A stretch of DNA of 55,823 bases. Origin: Candidatus Cryptoclostridium obscurum (GTDB lineage Bacteria > Bacillota > Dehalobacteriia > UBA7702). The stretch covers positions 1-55,823 of the forward strand of contig CAJFVQ010000011.1 in the NCBI GenBank assembly GCA_904420535.1, given 5' to 3'. This document shows positions 36,235 through 45,597 of this stretch, piece after piece. A model generated the notes under the pieces. The model ran no database searches. It saw nothing but the letters and a program-made list of their open reading frames with translations, and was not told the origin of the DNA. Position 1 is the first letter of the stretch, and each line of letters opens with the position of its first letter. The translations under genes and the position numbers were made by a program.

Positions 36235-37218
36235 TTGTCTATTTTAGCTGGGCTCGTGCCAATTATCATTGTCATCGTCGTGCTCATCATCCTGTTCAGT
36301 TTTGTGCCCATCGGCCTTTGGATTTCCGCTCTGGCCGCCGGCGTAAAAGTCGGGATTTTTGATCTGATCGGGATGCGTTTGCGCCGTGTTTCCCCTTCCA
36401 AGATTGTAAATCCGCAGATTAAAGCGGAAAAAGCCGGTCTTGATGTGGTTGTTTCCAAATTGGAAGCTCATTATTTAGCCGGTGGGAATGTGGACCGCGT
36501 TATCGACGCTTTGATTGCTGCAGAACGCGCCAATATTCCTTTGGTATTTGAACGCGCCGCTGCCATTGATTTGGCGGGACGTAATGTTTTAGAAGCCGTT
36601 CAGATGAGCGTTAACCCCAAAGTGATTGAAACCCCTGTTGTCGCCGCTGTGGCAAAAGATGGGATCGAAGTAAAAGTAAAAGCCCGGGTCACGGTTCGTG
36701 CCAATATCGAACGCCTCGTAGGCGGTGCCGGTGAAGAAACCATCATCGCCCGTGTTGGGGAAGGGATTGTTACGACCGTGGGTTCTTCGGAAAGCCACAA
36801 AGCCGTTTTGGAAAATCCCGATTCGATTTCCCGTACAGTATTGAGCAAAGGTCTCGATGCCGGTTCCGCCTTTGAGATCTTGTCCATTGATATTGCCGAC
36901 GTTGATGTCGGCCGCAATATCGGTGCGCAACTCCAAACCGACCAGGCCGAAGCAGATAAACGTATCGCCCAGGCGAAAGCGGAAGAACGCCGGGCTATGG
37001 CGGTTGCCAAAGAGCAGGAAATGAAGGCTGCAGTAGAAGAAATGCGTGCAAAAGTCGTAGAAAATGAGGCACAAGTTCCTCTTGCTATGGCAGAGGCCTT
37101 TAAGGAAGGCCATCTTGGCGTGATGGATTATTACAATATGCAGAATGTGATTTCCGATACAAAGATGAGAGATGGTATTGCCTCGGTCAACCAGGGGACG
37201 GAGAAAGACCAGAAATAA
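36235..37218 (+). CDS. floA: flotillin-like protein FloA
   Basis: A 327-residue flotillin-like scaffold of membrane microdomains. A hairpin-like hydrophobic N-terminus ([20 protein letters not shown]) inserts in the membrane; the SPFH-type domain follows ([20 protein letters not shown]), then Ala/Glu-rich coiled coil ([20 protein letters not shown]). The start is TTG with AAGGAGG eight bases upstream. It is preceded by nfeD, as in Bacillus, and followed 32 bases later by an unknown gene likely in the same operon. Confidence 0.95.
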   Translation: MSILAGLVPIIIVIVVLIILFSFVPIGLWISALAAGVKVGIFDLIGMRLRRVSPSKIVNPQIKAEKAGLDVVVSKLEAHYLAGGNVDRVIDALIAAERANIPLVFERAAAIDLAGRNVLEAVQMSVNPKVIETPVVAAVAKDGIEVKVKARVTVRANIERLVGGAGEETIIARVGEGIVTTVGSSESHKAVLENPDSISRTVLSKGLDAGSAFEILSIDIADVDVGRNIGAQLQTDQAEADKRIAQAKAEERRAMAVAKEQEMKAAVEEMRAKVVENEAQVPLAMAEAFKEGHLGVMDYYNMQNVISDTKMRDGIASVNQGTEKDQK

Positions 37219-37250
37219 ACCGTTCCATGAGAATGACATGGAGGTGAATC

Positions 37251-37889
37251 ATGGATTCTTTGATTGATTTAATATTTGATAATATATGGCTGATTATTGC
37301 CGGTATTGTTTTTCTTGTCGGATTTAGAAAATCCAAAAAGAAAAAAGATCGCCCGACAAAGCCTTCTCCTCCGCAAGCTCCAGAAACATATACGGATGCA
37401 GGGCACGAGGCGGATCCTTCTCCAAAAAACCCTTGGGACACTATGGATGATCTTCCCATACCGGAAGTGTTGAAAAAAGCTGTGAGAGAACAGTTTGATC
37501 CGGAGGAATCTCGTCGGAAAGACGCTCCTTGGAGCGAACCAAAAAAGGAAACGTCTCGATCAGAAGGCAAACCGCTCGGCGGCGGTCATTACGATACTCC
37601 TTGGAGCGGAGAGGGAAAAGTCCTGCCTCATCGTGAAGTAACTCCATCAATAAAAAACAACCGCGAACAACACTATGATGCCCCATGGAGCGGAGAAGGG
37701 AAAGTAGCGCCTCATCGCGAAGTCTCTGCTTCAGTTCGTCCTTCCAATGTTGCTGCGGCCATGAAGCCATTAGAAAGGAACAGTTACGCCACCACTTCTG
37801 TGTTGACACCGCAAAAAATGACAGAAGCTGTAATTCTCTCAGAAATTTTGGGGAAACCAAAAGCCCTTCGTGGGAAGAATCAACGATAA
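37251..37889 (+). CDS. membrane-anchored protein with PWSGEGK repeats, unknown
   Basis: A 212-residue protein with one N-terminal membrane helix (about 8-24, IWLIIAGIVFLVGF) and a long, polar, probably disordered cytosolic part rich in Pro, Lys and Glu. A motif recurs: HYDTPWSGEGKVLPHREV, HYDAPWSGEGKVAPHREV, and a shorter DAPWSEPKKE earlier. The C-terminus is helical and basic (LTPQKMTEAVILSEILGKPK). GGAGG lies seven bases before the ATG. No family is recognised. Because it is the third gene of the NfeD-FloA operon, the repeats may be binding motifs for these or for a cell-wall partner, which is inference. Confidence 0.8.
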   Translation: MDSLIDLIFDNIWLIIAGIVFLVGFRKSKKKKDRPTKPSPPQAPETYTDAGHEADPSPKNPWDTMDDLPIPEVLKKAVREQFDPEESRRKDAPWSEPKKETSRSEGKPLGGGHYDTPWSGEGKVLPHREVTPSIKNNREQHYDAPWSGEGKVAPHREVSASVRPSNVAAAMKPLERNSYATTSVLTPQKMTEAVILSEILGKPKALRGKNQR

Positions 37890-37895
37890 TTGATG

Positions 37896-37926
37896 AGCGC
37901 CGACCATTTCCGGTCGGCGCTTTTTC
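37896..37926 (+). terminator. terminator of the nfeD-floA operon
   Basis: AGCGCCGACC (37896-37905) pairs with GGTCGGCGCT (37912-37921), then T residues. Confidence 0.93.
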
Positions 37927-38046
37927 TGATTGCCGGCAATCCATTGTGAGGATGAAAAAAGAATGGAATATAAACCGTTGAATTTCAGGTGAGAAAAGGA
38001 TGGACAGAAGATAAGTATACTTTCACGAAAAAACCATGGTTTTTCA

Positions 38047-38075
38047 TTGGAAAAATGCTAGAATTATGGTAGAAT
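38047..38075 (+). promoter_or_regulatory. promoter of the macroglobulin-like operon
   Basis: TTGGAA (38047-38052) and TAGAAT (38070-38075), 17-base spacer. An AAAAACCATGGTTTTT palindrome lies just upstream (38028-38045). Confidence 0.5.
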
Positions 38076-38118
38076 AACACTATATGCTCAAAAAGGCCAA
38101 TATGGAGATCTTAATCAT

Positions 38119-41100
38119 ATGAACGGAACGATTCAAAAGAAAAAAATGATATATTTAGGTGCAGCCATTGTCATGGTTGTAGTGGCGTCATTTCTTGTTT
38201 ATTGGTTTGCTTTACGGAATGTGAATCATTTTCCTGAGTTTGATGGTGTTTATGATAATGGGGAGCCGATCTCTATTATATCCGTAAGTCCATCGGATCT
38301 CAGCGGTGTGGCCCAAGATGAGCCTTTGATCATTCAGTGGAATCGCCCGGTTACCGCGGATGCCGCTGATGCCATTACCATTTCTCCTTCTGTTAAAGGG
38401 CATTGGACTGCCATCGGAGATCAGCTAATTTTTGAGCCCCAACGTTGGAAGAGCGGTACTTATTATACCGTTTCCATTGAGGAGGGAACAGAAATCCCGG
38501 GCAGTGGAAGCTTTGTTCAAAAAAGCACGGCTTTTTCTTTCGAAACCCAGGATTCTGCGTTGCGAATCCCCAGTACCAGTGGATTATTTTTAAATTCCCG
38601 CCAGTATTTTTTTGGTGAAGAAGAGGATATTGCGATCCCTGTTTCTTTTAACGATTCCACTGGTGCTGTACCTGAAGTTTCTTTAGAATTGTGGTCCTGT
38701 GAGGATAATGATCGTTTTATTGAAACATTTCTTCCTCTTTTTTCCCTACCGCAATGGGCAAATATTACGTCTGGCCATTTTGAGGCGGAGACTTCGGGAT
38801 TAAAACGTGTCAATGATATCGGATGTCGTTTGGAAGATGGGGAATTGCGCTTTGAGAATCCTGGAAATGGTCAGTATTTGGTTCGATTAACTGTGGGGGG
38901 AATCCGCAGGGATGTCGCTTTGACCGTAGGTTCTCTGAATCATTGTTTCTATTACGATGGCAGAACGCTCCTTTATGCTGATGCCAATGGTACAAGTTCC
39001 ACTGTGACCTGGGGGAATCTTTCCGCTGATACGGATGAAAATGGCTGCGTTTTATTGCGCCAAGAAGAATTCTCCTATGATGATTGTCTCTTAGATCCCA
39101 ATAAGAACGTGGTGCAGATTTCCAATGGCAGTGAGACGCAAACCATTTTTTTGCCTATGACTAAGGAGTTCGATCGATACACCGGTGAAATCACGGCATC
39201 ATCGCATCAGATAGAGCAAGGGGATAACCTTCGCTTATTTGGTTATCTGATTCCCACACTTACCTTGGATTCTTTGCCGGAAGAAGTAACAGTTTCTCTG
39301 GAAAATGAAAATGGCGTTGTGGAATCTGCCGTGGTTGCCCTGGATGAACAGGGGTGCTTCTCGGTAGAGTGGGAAAACTTGTCCTTGCCGAAAGGTCAAT
39401 GGAATGCCATAGTTTCCGTGGGAGATGAAGTCGTTACCTCCTGTAATTTTTCTGTTACGGACAAGAATGCCAATGAGCCGTATCTGATTGCGGAGGTCGG
39501 TTCTTCTTCTTATGAAAATGGCGATGAAATTTCCTTTACGGTCCATGCTTATGATGAAAAGGAACGCCCCATAGAAGGTTTAACCATTACTGCATCGGGA
39601 GATGTCGGGAAACGAATCACCGATGAAAACGGAGAAGCTATTTTCTATTTCCATGCGATGGACTCCAATATTCTCCCGGTATTGGATCAGAGAGTTGTTT
39701 TTACCGCAACATTGGATCATGGTGTTGTTTTGGAAACGGAATGCCGTTACTCGATTGCCAATTCTGAAATTGAAACAACTGCCAGCCCAAACAAGGCAGA
39801 GCAAACAGATGATAATGTAAAGGTTCTGTATGGTTCCATACAGGAGGGAGCTCTGGTTACTTCTTCTGAGGCGGATTCCGCTTATGATTTTATGATGACT
39901 TTAGAAGAGGATTCATTGGAAATCGCGCCGGAGAATATGGTGCAACCCAATCCTGATTTCCCGCAGGAGTTGACAGCGACAGCCGGCAGCGTATTGGAGT
40001 TTTCTCCCAATGATGACGGTGTTACCTATTTCGCTGCATTGTATGAAGGAAATCCCGCCGGTTCTTCGCTGGGACAAGGTATTTCTTCTTCTTTTGGCGA
40101 TGCGTTGGGAATGAATGCTTTTGCGCTGGATATGATTTCATCTGGCGATGCTACTTTCTCTTTGAATGTACCCTCTGATTCTGGCAGTTATTTTGTGCGG
40201 CTCTATGGAGTCATTCCTTCCCAAGGTGGGATTTATTGGGATATCCCCGTCACCATTACCGATGGTGTCCGGCTTTGGAATGCCAGTGAAGCCAATATTT
40301 CTTCCGATGACGATGTCTCTTTGGTTTTCCGAACCAGGGGGGAAGCTGATCGTTTTACATTAACTTTAGCAGATGGGATTACCGTTGAAGGCGATGTCGC
40401 AGAAACATTTACAGTCTCTTTGGGAAATTTGGCTGAGGGCAATTATCACGGGATTATCACCTTACAGCAGGATAATCGCGAAATATTTAACCAGGAAGTA
40501 TCTTTCTCCGTAGGAAGGGAAGAACCGCTCTTAAGAGTTAGTGGGGAAAAGACTGAAAAAGATAAAGTTTGGCAGTCTTACAAAGTTTCCGATGATATGA
40601 GGGATTATGTGACGAAACTGTTCCAGCTGAACCTCATCCATGGTGACCAGATTTTACAGATTATGGCTAGAAATGATTTTTACAGCGCTCTGGGTGAAGA
40701 TGCCGGTTCCTTTATTACTTATTGTAACAATGATCTATTATCCTATCAAAATAACGATGGCAGTTTCGGCCGTTTGCCGGGACTCGACGGCGATATGCTT
40801 CTTTCTGCTTTGGTGGCAGAGAACGAGTATGCTGAATTCCATCGTGATGCTTTGCTCCAATACGCCAAAGCGCGAAGCGGATATGATACGGATTTGGAAG
40901 TTCTTGCATTATGCTATTGGACCATGAGTTCTTTGGGGGAACCCCCGCTTGACGATATGAAAGCCCTTCTCCACGAAGATGACCTTTCGGATCTCGCGGC
41001 GCTTTATTTGGCAAAAGCTTTTCTTGCTGCCGGTGAGGTTGCCATTTCTGAAGACATTTATCATGAATTGAGTAATTCTCTAAACCGCGATGGGGATTCC

Positions 41101-41694
41101 GCTTATTTCCCTGATAACGATGGACAGCGTGCCATCATGAAAACATTGTTTATGTTGGATTTATCACTCTCCTTTGAAGGGAAGGACCAGGATCGCCAAA
41201 GTTATCTCAATCATTTAATGAATGTGGAGATGACCACTCAGACGAACCGTTATTTGTTGTCTCGCTGTCTTTTACAGTTACTCGATGTTGAACAGATTTC
41301 GTTGGCGGATGACGGTAATCTATTCTTACTAGAGGATACTCCTGAAACCGAAGAGATTCTCACGGCCTCTTTCCAAATTGGGGACCGAAATATTGCTAAG
41401 TGCGATGCGGGAGATACCGTAACCCTTGAGATACAATGGGAAGGGCTTTACAGAGAGAATAATCTTTATCTTGTTTATTTTGTCCCCAATGATGGAGTGG
41501 AAGTAATTGCGAATGAAAGAACCTCTTTGGGACATGGTTATGCCACAATCATCACGGAAGGCAGTAGTGCTCAAGTACAGTTTAGAGCAGGAAAGGCTTC
41601 TGAAGGTGTGATGAAAGAAGTCTACGTCTATGATTTGACTGCCGGAGTCCTGCTGGGTAAAACCGATGGGAAAGGACTGGTGGTTGAAGAATGA
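38119..41694 (+). CDS. alpha-2-macroglobulin-like surface protein without thioester
   Basis: A 1191-residue protein held in the membrane by a helix at about 10-32 (MIYLGAAIVMVVVASFLVYW), with the rest outside. An SbsA-type Ig-like domain comes first (about 52-145, ISVSPSDLSGVAQDEPLIIQ). Several beta-sandwich domains follow, two resembling macroglobulin domains: around EITASSHQIEQGDNLRLFGY, and SSSYENGDEISFTVHAYDEK. The C-terminal third (about 810-1090) is helical and looks like the macroglobulin thioester-type toroid: SYQNNDGSFGRLPGLDGDM, later MTTQTNRYLLSRCLLQL. The thioester motif CxEQ is missing, so it cannot trap proteases covalently. A last beta domain closes it. Its stop overlaps the next start (ATGA). 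Function unknown; the family assignment rests on pattern only. Confidence 0.7.
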   Translation: MNGTIQKKKMIYLGAAIVMVVVASFLVYWFALRNVNHFPEFDGVYDNGEPISIISVSPSDLSGVAQDEPLIIQWNRPVTADAADAITISPSVKGHWTAIGDQLIFEPQRWKSGTYYTVSIEEGTEIPGSGSFVQKSTAFSFETQDSALRIPSTSGLFLNSRQYFFGEEEDIAIPVSFNDSTGAVPEVSLELWSCEDNDRFIETFLPLFSLPQWANITSGHFEAETSGLKRVNDIGCRLEDGELRFENPGNGQYLVRLTVGGIRRDVALTVGSLNHCFYYDGRTLLYADANGTSSTVTWGNLSADTDENGCVLLRQEEFSYDDCLLDPNKNVVQISNGSETQTIFLPMTKEFDRYTGEITASSHQIEQGDNLRLFGYLIPTLTLDSLPEEVTVSLENENGVVESAVVALDEQGCFSVEWENLSLPKGQWNAIVSVGDEVVTSCNFSVTDKNANEPYLIAEVGSSSYENGDEISFTVHAYDEKERPIEGLTITASGDVGKRITDENGEAIFYFHAMDSNILPVLDQRVVFTATLDHGVVLETECRYSIANSEIETTASPNKAEQTDDNVKVLYGSIQEGALVTSSEADSAYDFMMTLEEDSLEIAPENMVQPNPDFPQELTATAGSVLEFSPNDDGVTYFAALYEGNPAGSSLGQGISSSFGDALGMNAFALDMISSGDATFSLNVPSDSGSYFVRLYGVIPSQGGIYWDIPVTITDGVRLWNASEANISSDDDVSLVFRTRGEADRFTLTLADGITVEGDVAETFTVSLGNLAEGNYHGIITLQQDNREIFNQEVSFSVGREEPLLRVSGEKTEKDKVWQSYKVSDDMRDYVTKLFQLNLIHGDQILQIMARNDFYSALGEDAGSFITYCNNDLLSYQNNDGSFGRLPGLDGDMLLSALVAENEYAEFHRDALLQYAKARSGYDTDLEVLALCYWTMSSLGEPPLDDMKALLHEDDLSDLAALYLAKAFLAAGEVAISEDIYHELSNSLNRDGDSAYFPDNDGQRAIMKTLFMLDLSLSFEGKDQDRQSYLNHLMNVEMTTQTNRYLLSRCLLQLLDVEQISLADDGNLFLLEDTPETEEILTASFQIGDRNIAKCDAGDTVTLEIQWEGLYRENNLYLVYFVPNDGVEVIANERTSLGHGYATIITEGSSAQVQFRAGKASEGVMKEVYVYDLTAGVLLGKTDGKGLVVEE

Positions 41695-42536
41695 GCAGTA
41701 AAATAAGTCAAAAGGTAAAAATTCGTTTGTTTCTCGCCTTTGCGATCATTTGTTGGGCCGTTGTGGCCTGTTGGGCAATGTACAGCCAACAACAGGGGTC
41801 TGCGGTAGATCCAATTTATCCTACGTTACACGGTGATATTTATAGTAATGCAGAGAATTTCCAATCGAGCAGCTCTGATCTCTCATCCCTTTACAGCGGC
41901 GGTATCAATACTTTGCTGGTAGCAAATCCTCAAGACGCTCCGAAAGCTACGGGAGAAGCTCTCTCGCTTTTGGCGCTCCACCGTCGCAGTGACCCCGTGA
42001 TTTTAATTTGCTTTCAAGACGGTATTGGTAGTGTCCCTCTTTACGGAGATGAACATTGGCAAACCGCCTATGGGGTTACCAATGTAAATCGAGATTTTTT
42101 AAAATATTTTGATCAGATGGGAGCCGTTTCCGATAATGAGACATTAAACCGCTGCAATGATTTAGGTGCTTTGATGACCTATTTTAGCTATTCTATGCCG
42201 GGTATTACCGTGGCGCCGCTGGTTTTTGATACTGCGACGGATTTATCCATGATAGAATCGACGATGCAAAAATTGCGACAGATTGCAAAGGAATCTTCGA
42301 TCGTGGTGATGCTGCCCCAAGGGGCTTCCGAAGCAGAGCTTTGTTCCGATAACGTTGATGATTTGGAGCGGTATTTCGGTGATGAAAACAGCGATTTTTC
42401 TGCGGTTCTGGGATCTGCGGCCACCGTGGCTCTTACAGCCTTTCACAGTCTTTCCGATGAAGAAACGGAAATTTATTTATGGAGTGAAGAAAAACCGCAA
42501 AAACTTTCTGATCTGCTGATCGTATCGGGAGAATAA
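41691..42536 (+). CDS. membrane-anchored partner protein, unknown function
   Basis: A 281-residue protein with one N-terminal membrane helix (about 12-30, LFLAFAIICWAVVACWAMY) and an outer domain of alternating strands and helices. INTLLVANPQDAPKATGEAL, VILICFQDGIGSVPLYGDEH and GITVAPLVFDTATDLSMIES resemble in order the MEMO / AmmeMemoRadiSam B fold, but the His ligands of that family are not apparent, so I treat this as a weak idea. The ATG overlaps the stop of the macroglobulin-like gene by four bases, so the two products are probably made in fixed proportion and act together at the surface. Otherwise unrecognised. Confidence 0.8.
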   Translation: MSSKISQKVKIRLFLAFAIICWAVVACWAMYSQQQGSAVDPIYPTLHGDIYSNAENFQSSSSDLSSLYSGGINTLLVANPQDAPKATGEALSLLALHRRSDPVILICFQDGIGSVPLYGDEHWQTAYGVTNVNRDFLKYFDQMGAVSDNETLNRCNDLGALMTYFSYSMPGITVAPLVFDTATDLSMIESTMQKLRQIAKESSIVVMLPQGASEAELCSDNVDDLERYFGDENSDFSAVLGSAATVALTAFHSLSDEETEIYLWSEEKPQKLSDLLIVSGE

Positions 42537-42575
42537 TTCTGAAATAATGATATTGATGAAATTGAGGTGGAAATA

Positions 42576-43445
42576 GTGAAACCATTAAAAGATTTTTTAA
42601 AAGAGGAGCGATTGATTCTCCATTGTGGAGGTACTGGACCGGAACTGATCAAACGGGGCGGCGTTGTTCCCGGTGCTCTTTCCTGTTTGCTTTATCCGGA
42701 TTTGGTTCGGGATATTCAAAGAGAATATGTGGAGGTTGGAGCAACTTTGATCCAGGCCTGTACCTTTGGTATGAACCCGATTTACGCTAAAATGCACATT
42801 CCCGACTACGACTGGGAAGAGATCAATCGACGGGGCGTCGCCTTGGCAAAGGAGTCCGCCGGTGGTAAGGCTTATGTATTGGCCAACATTGGTCCCACAG
42901 GGTTGATGCTGGAGCCCTTCGGCCCATTGACTCCCGCCGATGCGGAAGAGTCTTTTGCTGCCCAAATCAGAATTCTTTTGGAATGCGGTGTTGACGGCTT
43001 TTCTATTCAAACCTTTTACAGTTTGGAGGAATTGGCGGCGGCAGTACGGGCGGTACGCCGCTATTCGGATCTGCCCGTCATTGCCAGTGTGGTTTTAAAT
43101 CCTAACGGTGCCACGTTAATGGGCGAGACATTGGAACAGGCTTACGAAACTTTAATGCCGTTGGGAATTGAGTCCCTGGGGCATAACTGCGGCGATATTT
43201 CCGCAGAGCGTTTGGCGGAATTGATGGCACCCCTGGCGGCTAGTGCTGAAATTCCTCTTATTGCATGTCCCAATGCCGGCGTTCCCAGAGTGGTGGAGGG
43301 AAAAGCCGTTTATGATATGACGCCAGAAGAATTTGCTAGCGGCATTGCGATTTTGAAATCATGCGGTATCCGAATTTTAGGCGGCTGCTGCGGTACGGAT
43401 CGCCATCATATTGCCGCTGCCGCCAAAGTTCTGTTTCAGGATTGA
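42576..43445 (+). CDS. homocysteine S-methyltransferase-domain protein
   Basis: A 289-residue stand-alone Hcy-binding methyltransferase domain. It has LILHCGGTGPELIKRGG at the start, the NCG zinc ligand in LGHNCGDIS near residue 205, and the paired Cys GGCCGT near 268. The three Cys residues hold zinc for the thiol acceptor. It lacks the other modules of MetH, so the methyl donor (a methylated corrinoid protein, SAM or SMM) is not known. The start is GTG 42576 with GAGGTGG six bases upstream. It converges on and overlaps ylmC by ten bases. Confidence 0.88.
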   Translation: MKPLKDFLKEERLILHCGGTGPELIKRGGVVPGALSCLLYPDLVRDIQREYVEVGATLIQACTFGMNPIYAKMHIPDYDWEEINRRGVALAKESAGGKAYVLANIGPTGLMLEPFGPLTPADAEESFAAQIRILLECGVDGFSIQTFYSLEELAAAVRAVRRYSDLPVIASVVLNPNGATLMGETLEQAYETLMPLGIESLGHNCGDISAERLAELMAPLAASAEIPLIACPNAGVPRVVEGKAVYDMTPEEFASGIAILKSCGIRILGGCCGTDRHHIAAAAKVLFQD

Positions 43446-43714
43446 TCGTAGGGTTCTTCCAAAAGATAGGTGGGAACTTGTTGACCAAAACTTTCGATGA
43501 GTATAACATCGAAACCGATTTTCTTAATTTGATTCCAGTTGATGGTAATTTGTTCCTTACGGCGAAGGAAACCGTTTCCTCCGTGATTCGGCAAAACGAT
43601 GCTGCGTATTTTACCCGCTTGTAAGTCAATTTCAATATCTTTTAGGCGACCCAAATAACGGCCGTCGGCAATGTTGATGATGTCTTTTTCCTGCATTTCC
43701 GAAATACGTATCAT
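43436..43714 (-). CDS. YlmC/YmxH-family PRC-barrel protein
   Basis: A 92-residue PRC-barrel protein found in spore-forming Bacillota. IRISEMQEKDIINIADGRYLG and DIEIDLQAGKIRSIVLP are characteristic. The biological role is not settled; some relatives are induced in sporulation. The AGAAGG site lies six bases before the ATG at 43714. Its 3' end overlaps the converging methyltransferase gene. Confidence 0.9.
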   Translation of the reverse strand: MIRISEMQEKDIINIADGRYLGRLKDIEIDLQAGKIRSIVLPNHGGNGFLRRKEQITINWNQIKKIGFDVILIESFGQQVPTYLLEEPYDQS

Positions 43715-43828
43715 GGAAAACCTTCTTTCTTGTGATTTACTGTTTTAATCATTGACCGCGTTTTCACATATTATTTCGTTTCATGAAACATTTGTCATAA
43801 TGAAAAAGAACTTTGAAGAAATCCCCGC

Positions 43829-43858
43829 CGCCGGATTTGCAATGCGGCGGTTTTCTCT
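43829..43858 (+). terminator. GC-rich hairpin with T tail
   Basis: CCGCCGC pairs with GCGGCGG around a 12-base loop, followed by TTTTCTCTTTC. It would stop any plus-strand transcript from the methyltransferase that passes over ylmC, and protects the CoA-transferase promoter. Confidence 0.7.
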
Positions 43859-43921
43859 TTCATTGTATGACTGAAGCTTGTTAATTATCTCGCTGTATAA
43901 TAAAGCGTTGCGAAAATAAAT

Positions 43922-43950
43922 TTGCAAAAATATGTCGATTGTTGTATAAT
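43922..43950 (+). promoter_or_regulatory. CoA-transferase promoter
   Basis: TTGCAA (43922-43927) and TATAAT (43945-43950), 17-base spacer. Confidence 0.75.
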
Positions 43951-43998
43951 CAAACTATTCATATTGTTGGATACATAAGTTTTAAGGGGTGATATTTC

Positions 43999-45498
43999 AT
44001 GGAGGACCATCTATTATGCGATGCTTTGAAACATAAAATTTGTAGTCCGGAAGAGGCAGCGGAAATCATCCAAAACGGTATGACCATTGCCGTTAGTGGT
44101 TTTACTTTATCATCATATCCCAAAGAAGTGCCGTTGGCTTTGGTAGAACGGGTGAAGACTACCGGTGAAACTTTAAAAGTAAATCTTTACAGTGGTGCCT
44201 CTACCGGTGTGGAATTGGACGGTGCTTTTGCGGAAAACGGGTTGATTGATCATCGTTTTCCTTTTATTACCAATAAAACCGTTAGAACATCGATTAACAG
44301 CGGCGATATCAATTTTGCCGATATTCATTTGGGAAAATTTCCTCAGGATCTAATGTATGGTTTCTTCCCAAAGCCTGATCTTGCCATTGTAGAAGCTGTG
44401 GGAATTACGGAAAAAGGCGACATTATTCCCGCCAGTTCCGTTGGCATTATGCCCCAAGCCATTCGTTTGGCAGACAAAGTGATTGTTGAAATTAATACCG
44501 ACTATTCCATGGACTTTTACGGTCTTCATGATATTTATATGCCGAAAAATCCTCCGCATCGAGGGGTCATCCCCATCCGTCATGTGGGCGATCGCATTGG
44601 AAAACCTTATATTTCCTGCGGAAAAAATAAAATTGCTGCAATTGTGTTCACAAATCGTGAGGATTCTCACCGTCAAATGAACCGAGAAGATGATGTGTAT
44701 CGTCAGATGACTGGTCATATTATGGATTTCCTTCAGTCAGAAGTGGAGCATGGCCGTTTGCCCAAAAATTTGTTGCCCATTCAGAGCGGCGTCGGCGCTG
44801 TCGCAAATGCGGTTTTATCCGGTATGACAGAGGCACCCTTTGAGCATATGGAATTTTTCACCGAAGTTGTACAGGAAGCTGTGATGGATCTCATCGATGC
44901 CGGAAAGGTGTCGATGGTTTCAGGTACGGCCATCTCTCCGACGCCCAGCGGACTGGTGCGATTAAAAAAAGAAATCAACCACTATAAAAAATATATGGTT
45001 TTGCGTCCTCAAGAAATCAGTAATCATACGGAAGTGATTCGTCGTTTGGGCGTGATTGCCATCAATACCCCCATTGAGTGCGATATTTATGGAAATGTCA
45101 ATTCCACCCACGTTGCGGGAACTTCCATGATGAACGGCCTCGGCGGTTCTGGCGATTTTGCCAGGGAAAGTTATCTTTCTATTTTTGCGGCCCCCTCAAC
45201 TGCCAAAGGGGGATTGATTTCTACCATTGTACCCATGGTGAGCCATGTAGATCATCCCGAGCATGATGTAAAAGTGATTGTCACCGAATGGGGAGTCGCG
45301 GATCTTCGAGGACTTACCCCCAAAGAACGTGCAGTACGTATTATTGAAAATTGCGCTCACCCTGATTACAGGGATATGCTGCGTGATTATTTTGAACGAG
45401 CTTGCAAGTCAGGGCCTCTGCAAACACCTCACATCCTCAACGAGGCGTTGTCATGGCACCAACGTTATGTGGATACCGGTACCATGAAGATCAAATAA
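43999..45498 (+). CDS. acetyl-CoA hydrolase/transferase family CoA-transferase
   Basis: A 499-residue class I CoA-transferase of the acetyl-CoA hydrolase/transferase family, most like succinate/propionate or succinate/acetate CoA-transferases. The catalytic Glu is in FFTEVVQEAV, near residue 289. Other marks: VSGFTLSSYPKEVP, SGVGAVANAVLSGM (the oxyanion Gly loop) and NGLGGSGDFARES. In propionate-forming anaerobes this enzyme swaps CoA between propionyl-CoA and succinate and saves ATP; the exact acids cannot be decided here. AAGGGGTGA lies eight bases before the ATG. It appears to be transcribed alone. Confidence 0.92.
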   Translation: MEDHLLCDALKHKICSPEEAAEIIQNGMTIAVSGFTLSSYPKEVPLALVERVKTTGETLKVNLYSGASTGVELDGAFAENGLIDHRFPFITNKTVRTSINSGDINFADIHLGKFPQDLMYGFFPKPDLAIVEAVGITEKGDIIPASSVGIMPQAIRLADKVIVEINTDYSMDFYGLHDIYMPKNPPHRGVIPIRHVGDRIGKPYISCGKNKIAAIVFTNREDSHRQMNREDDVYRQMTGHIMDFLQSEVEHGRLPKNLLPIQSGVGAVANAVLSGMTEAPFEHMEFFTEVVQEAVMDLIDAGKVSMVSGTAISPTPSGLVRLKKEINHYKKYMVLRPQEISNHTEVIRRLGVIAINTPIECDIYGNVNSTHVAGTSMMNGLGGSGDFARESYLSIFAAPSTAKGGLISTIVPMVSHVDHPEHDVKVIVTEWGVADLRGLTPKERAVRIIENCAHPDYRDMLRDYFERACKSGPLQTPHILNEALSWHQRYVDTGTMKIK

Positions 45499-45597
45499 TG
45501 GCTTTGGGATGCGGAAAAGAACACAAAAAAACAATGAAGAATTAATTGCTTTTTCTTGTTGTTTCGGAGTATGATAAGAGTAACAGGAGGCGATTTT

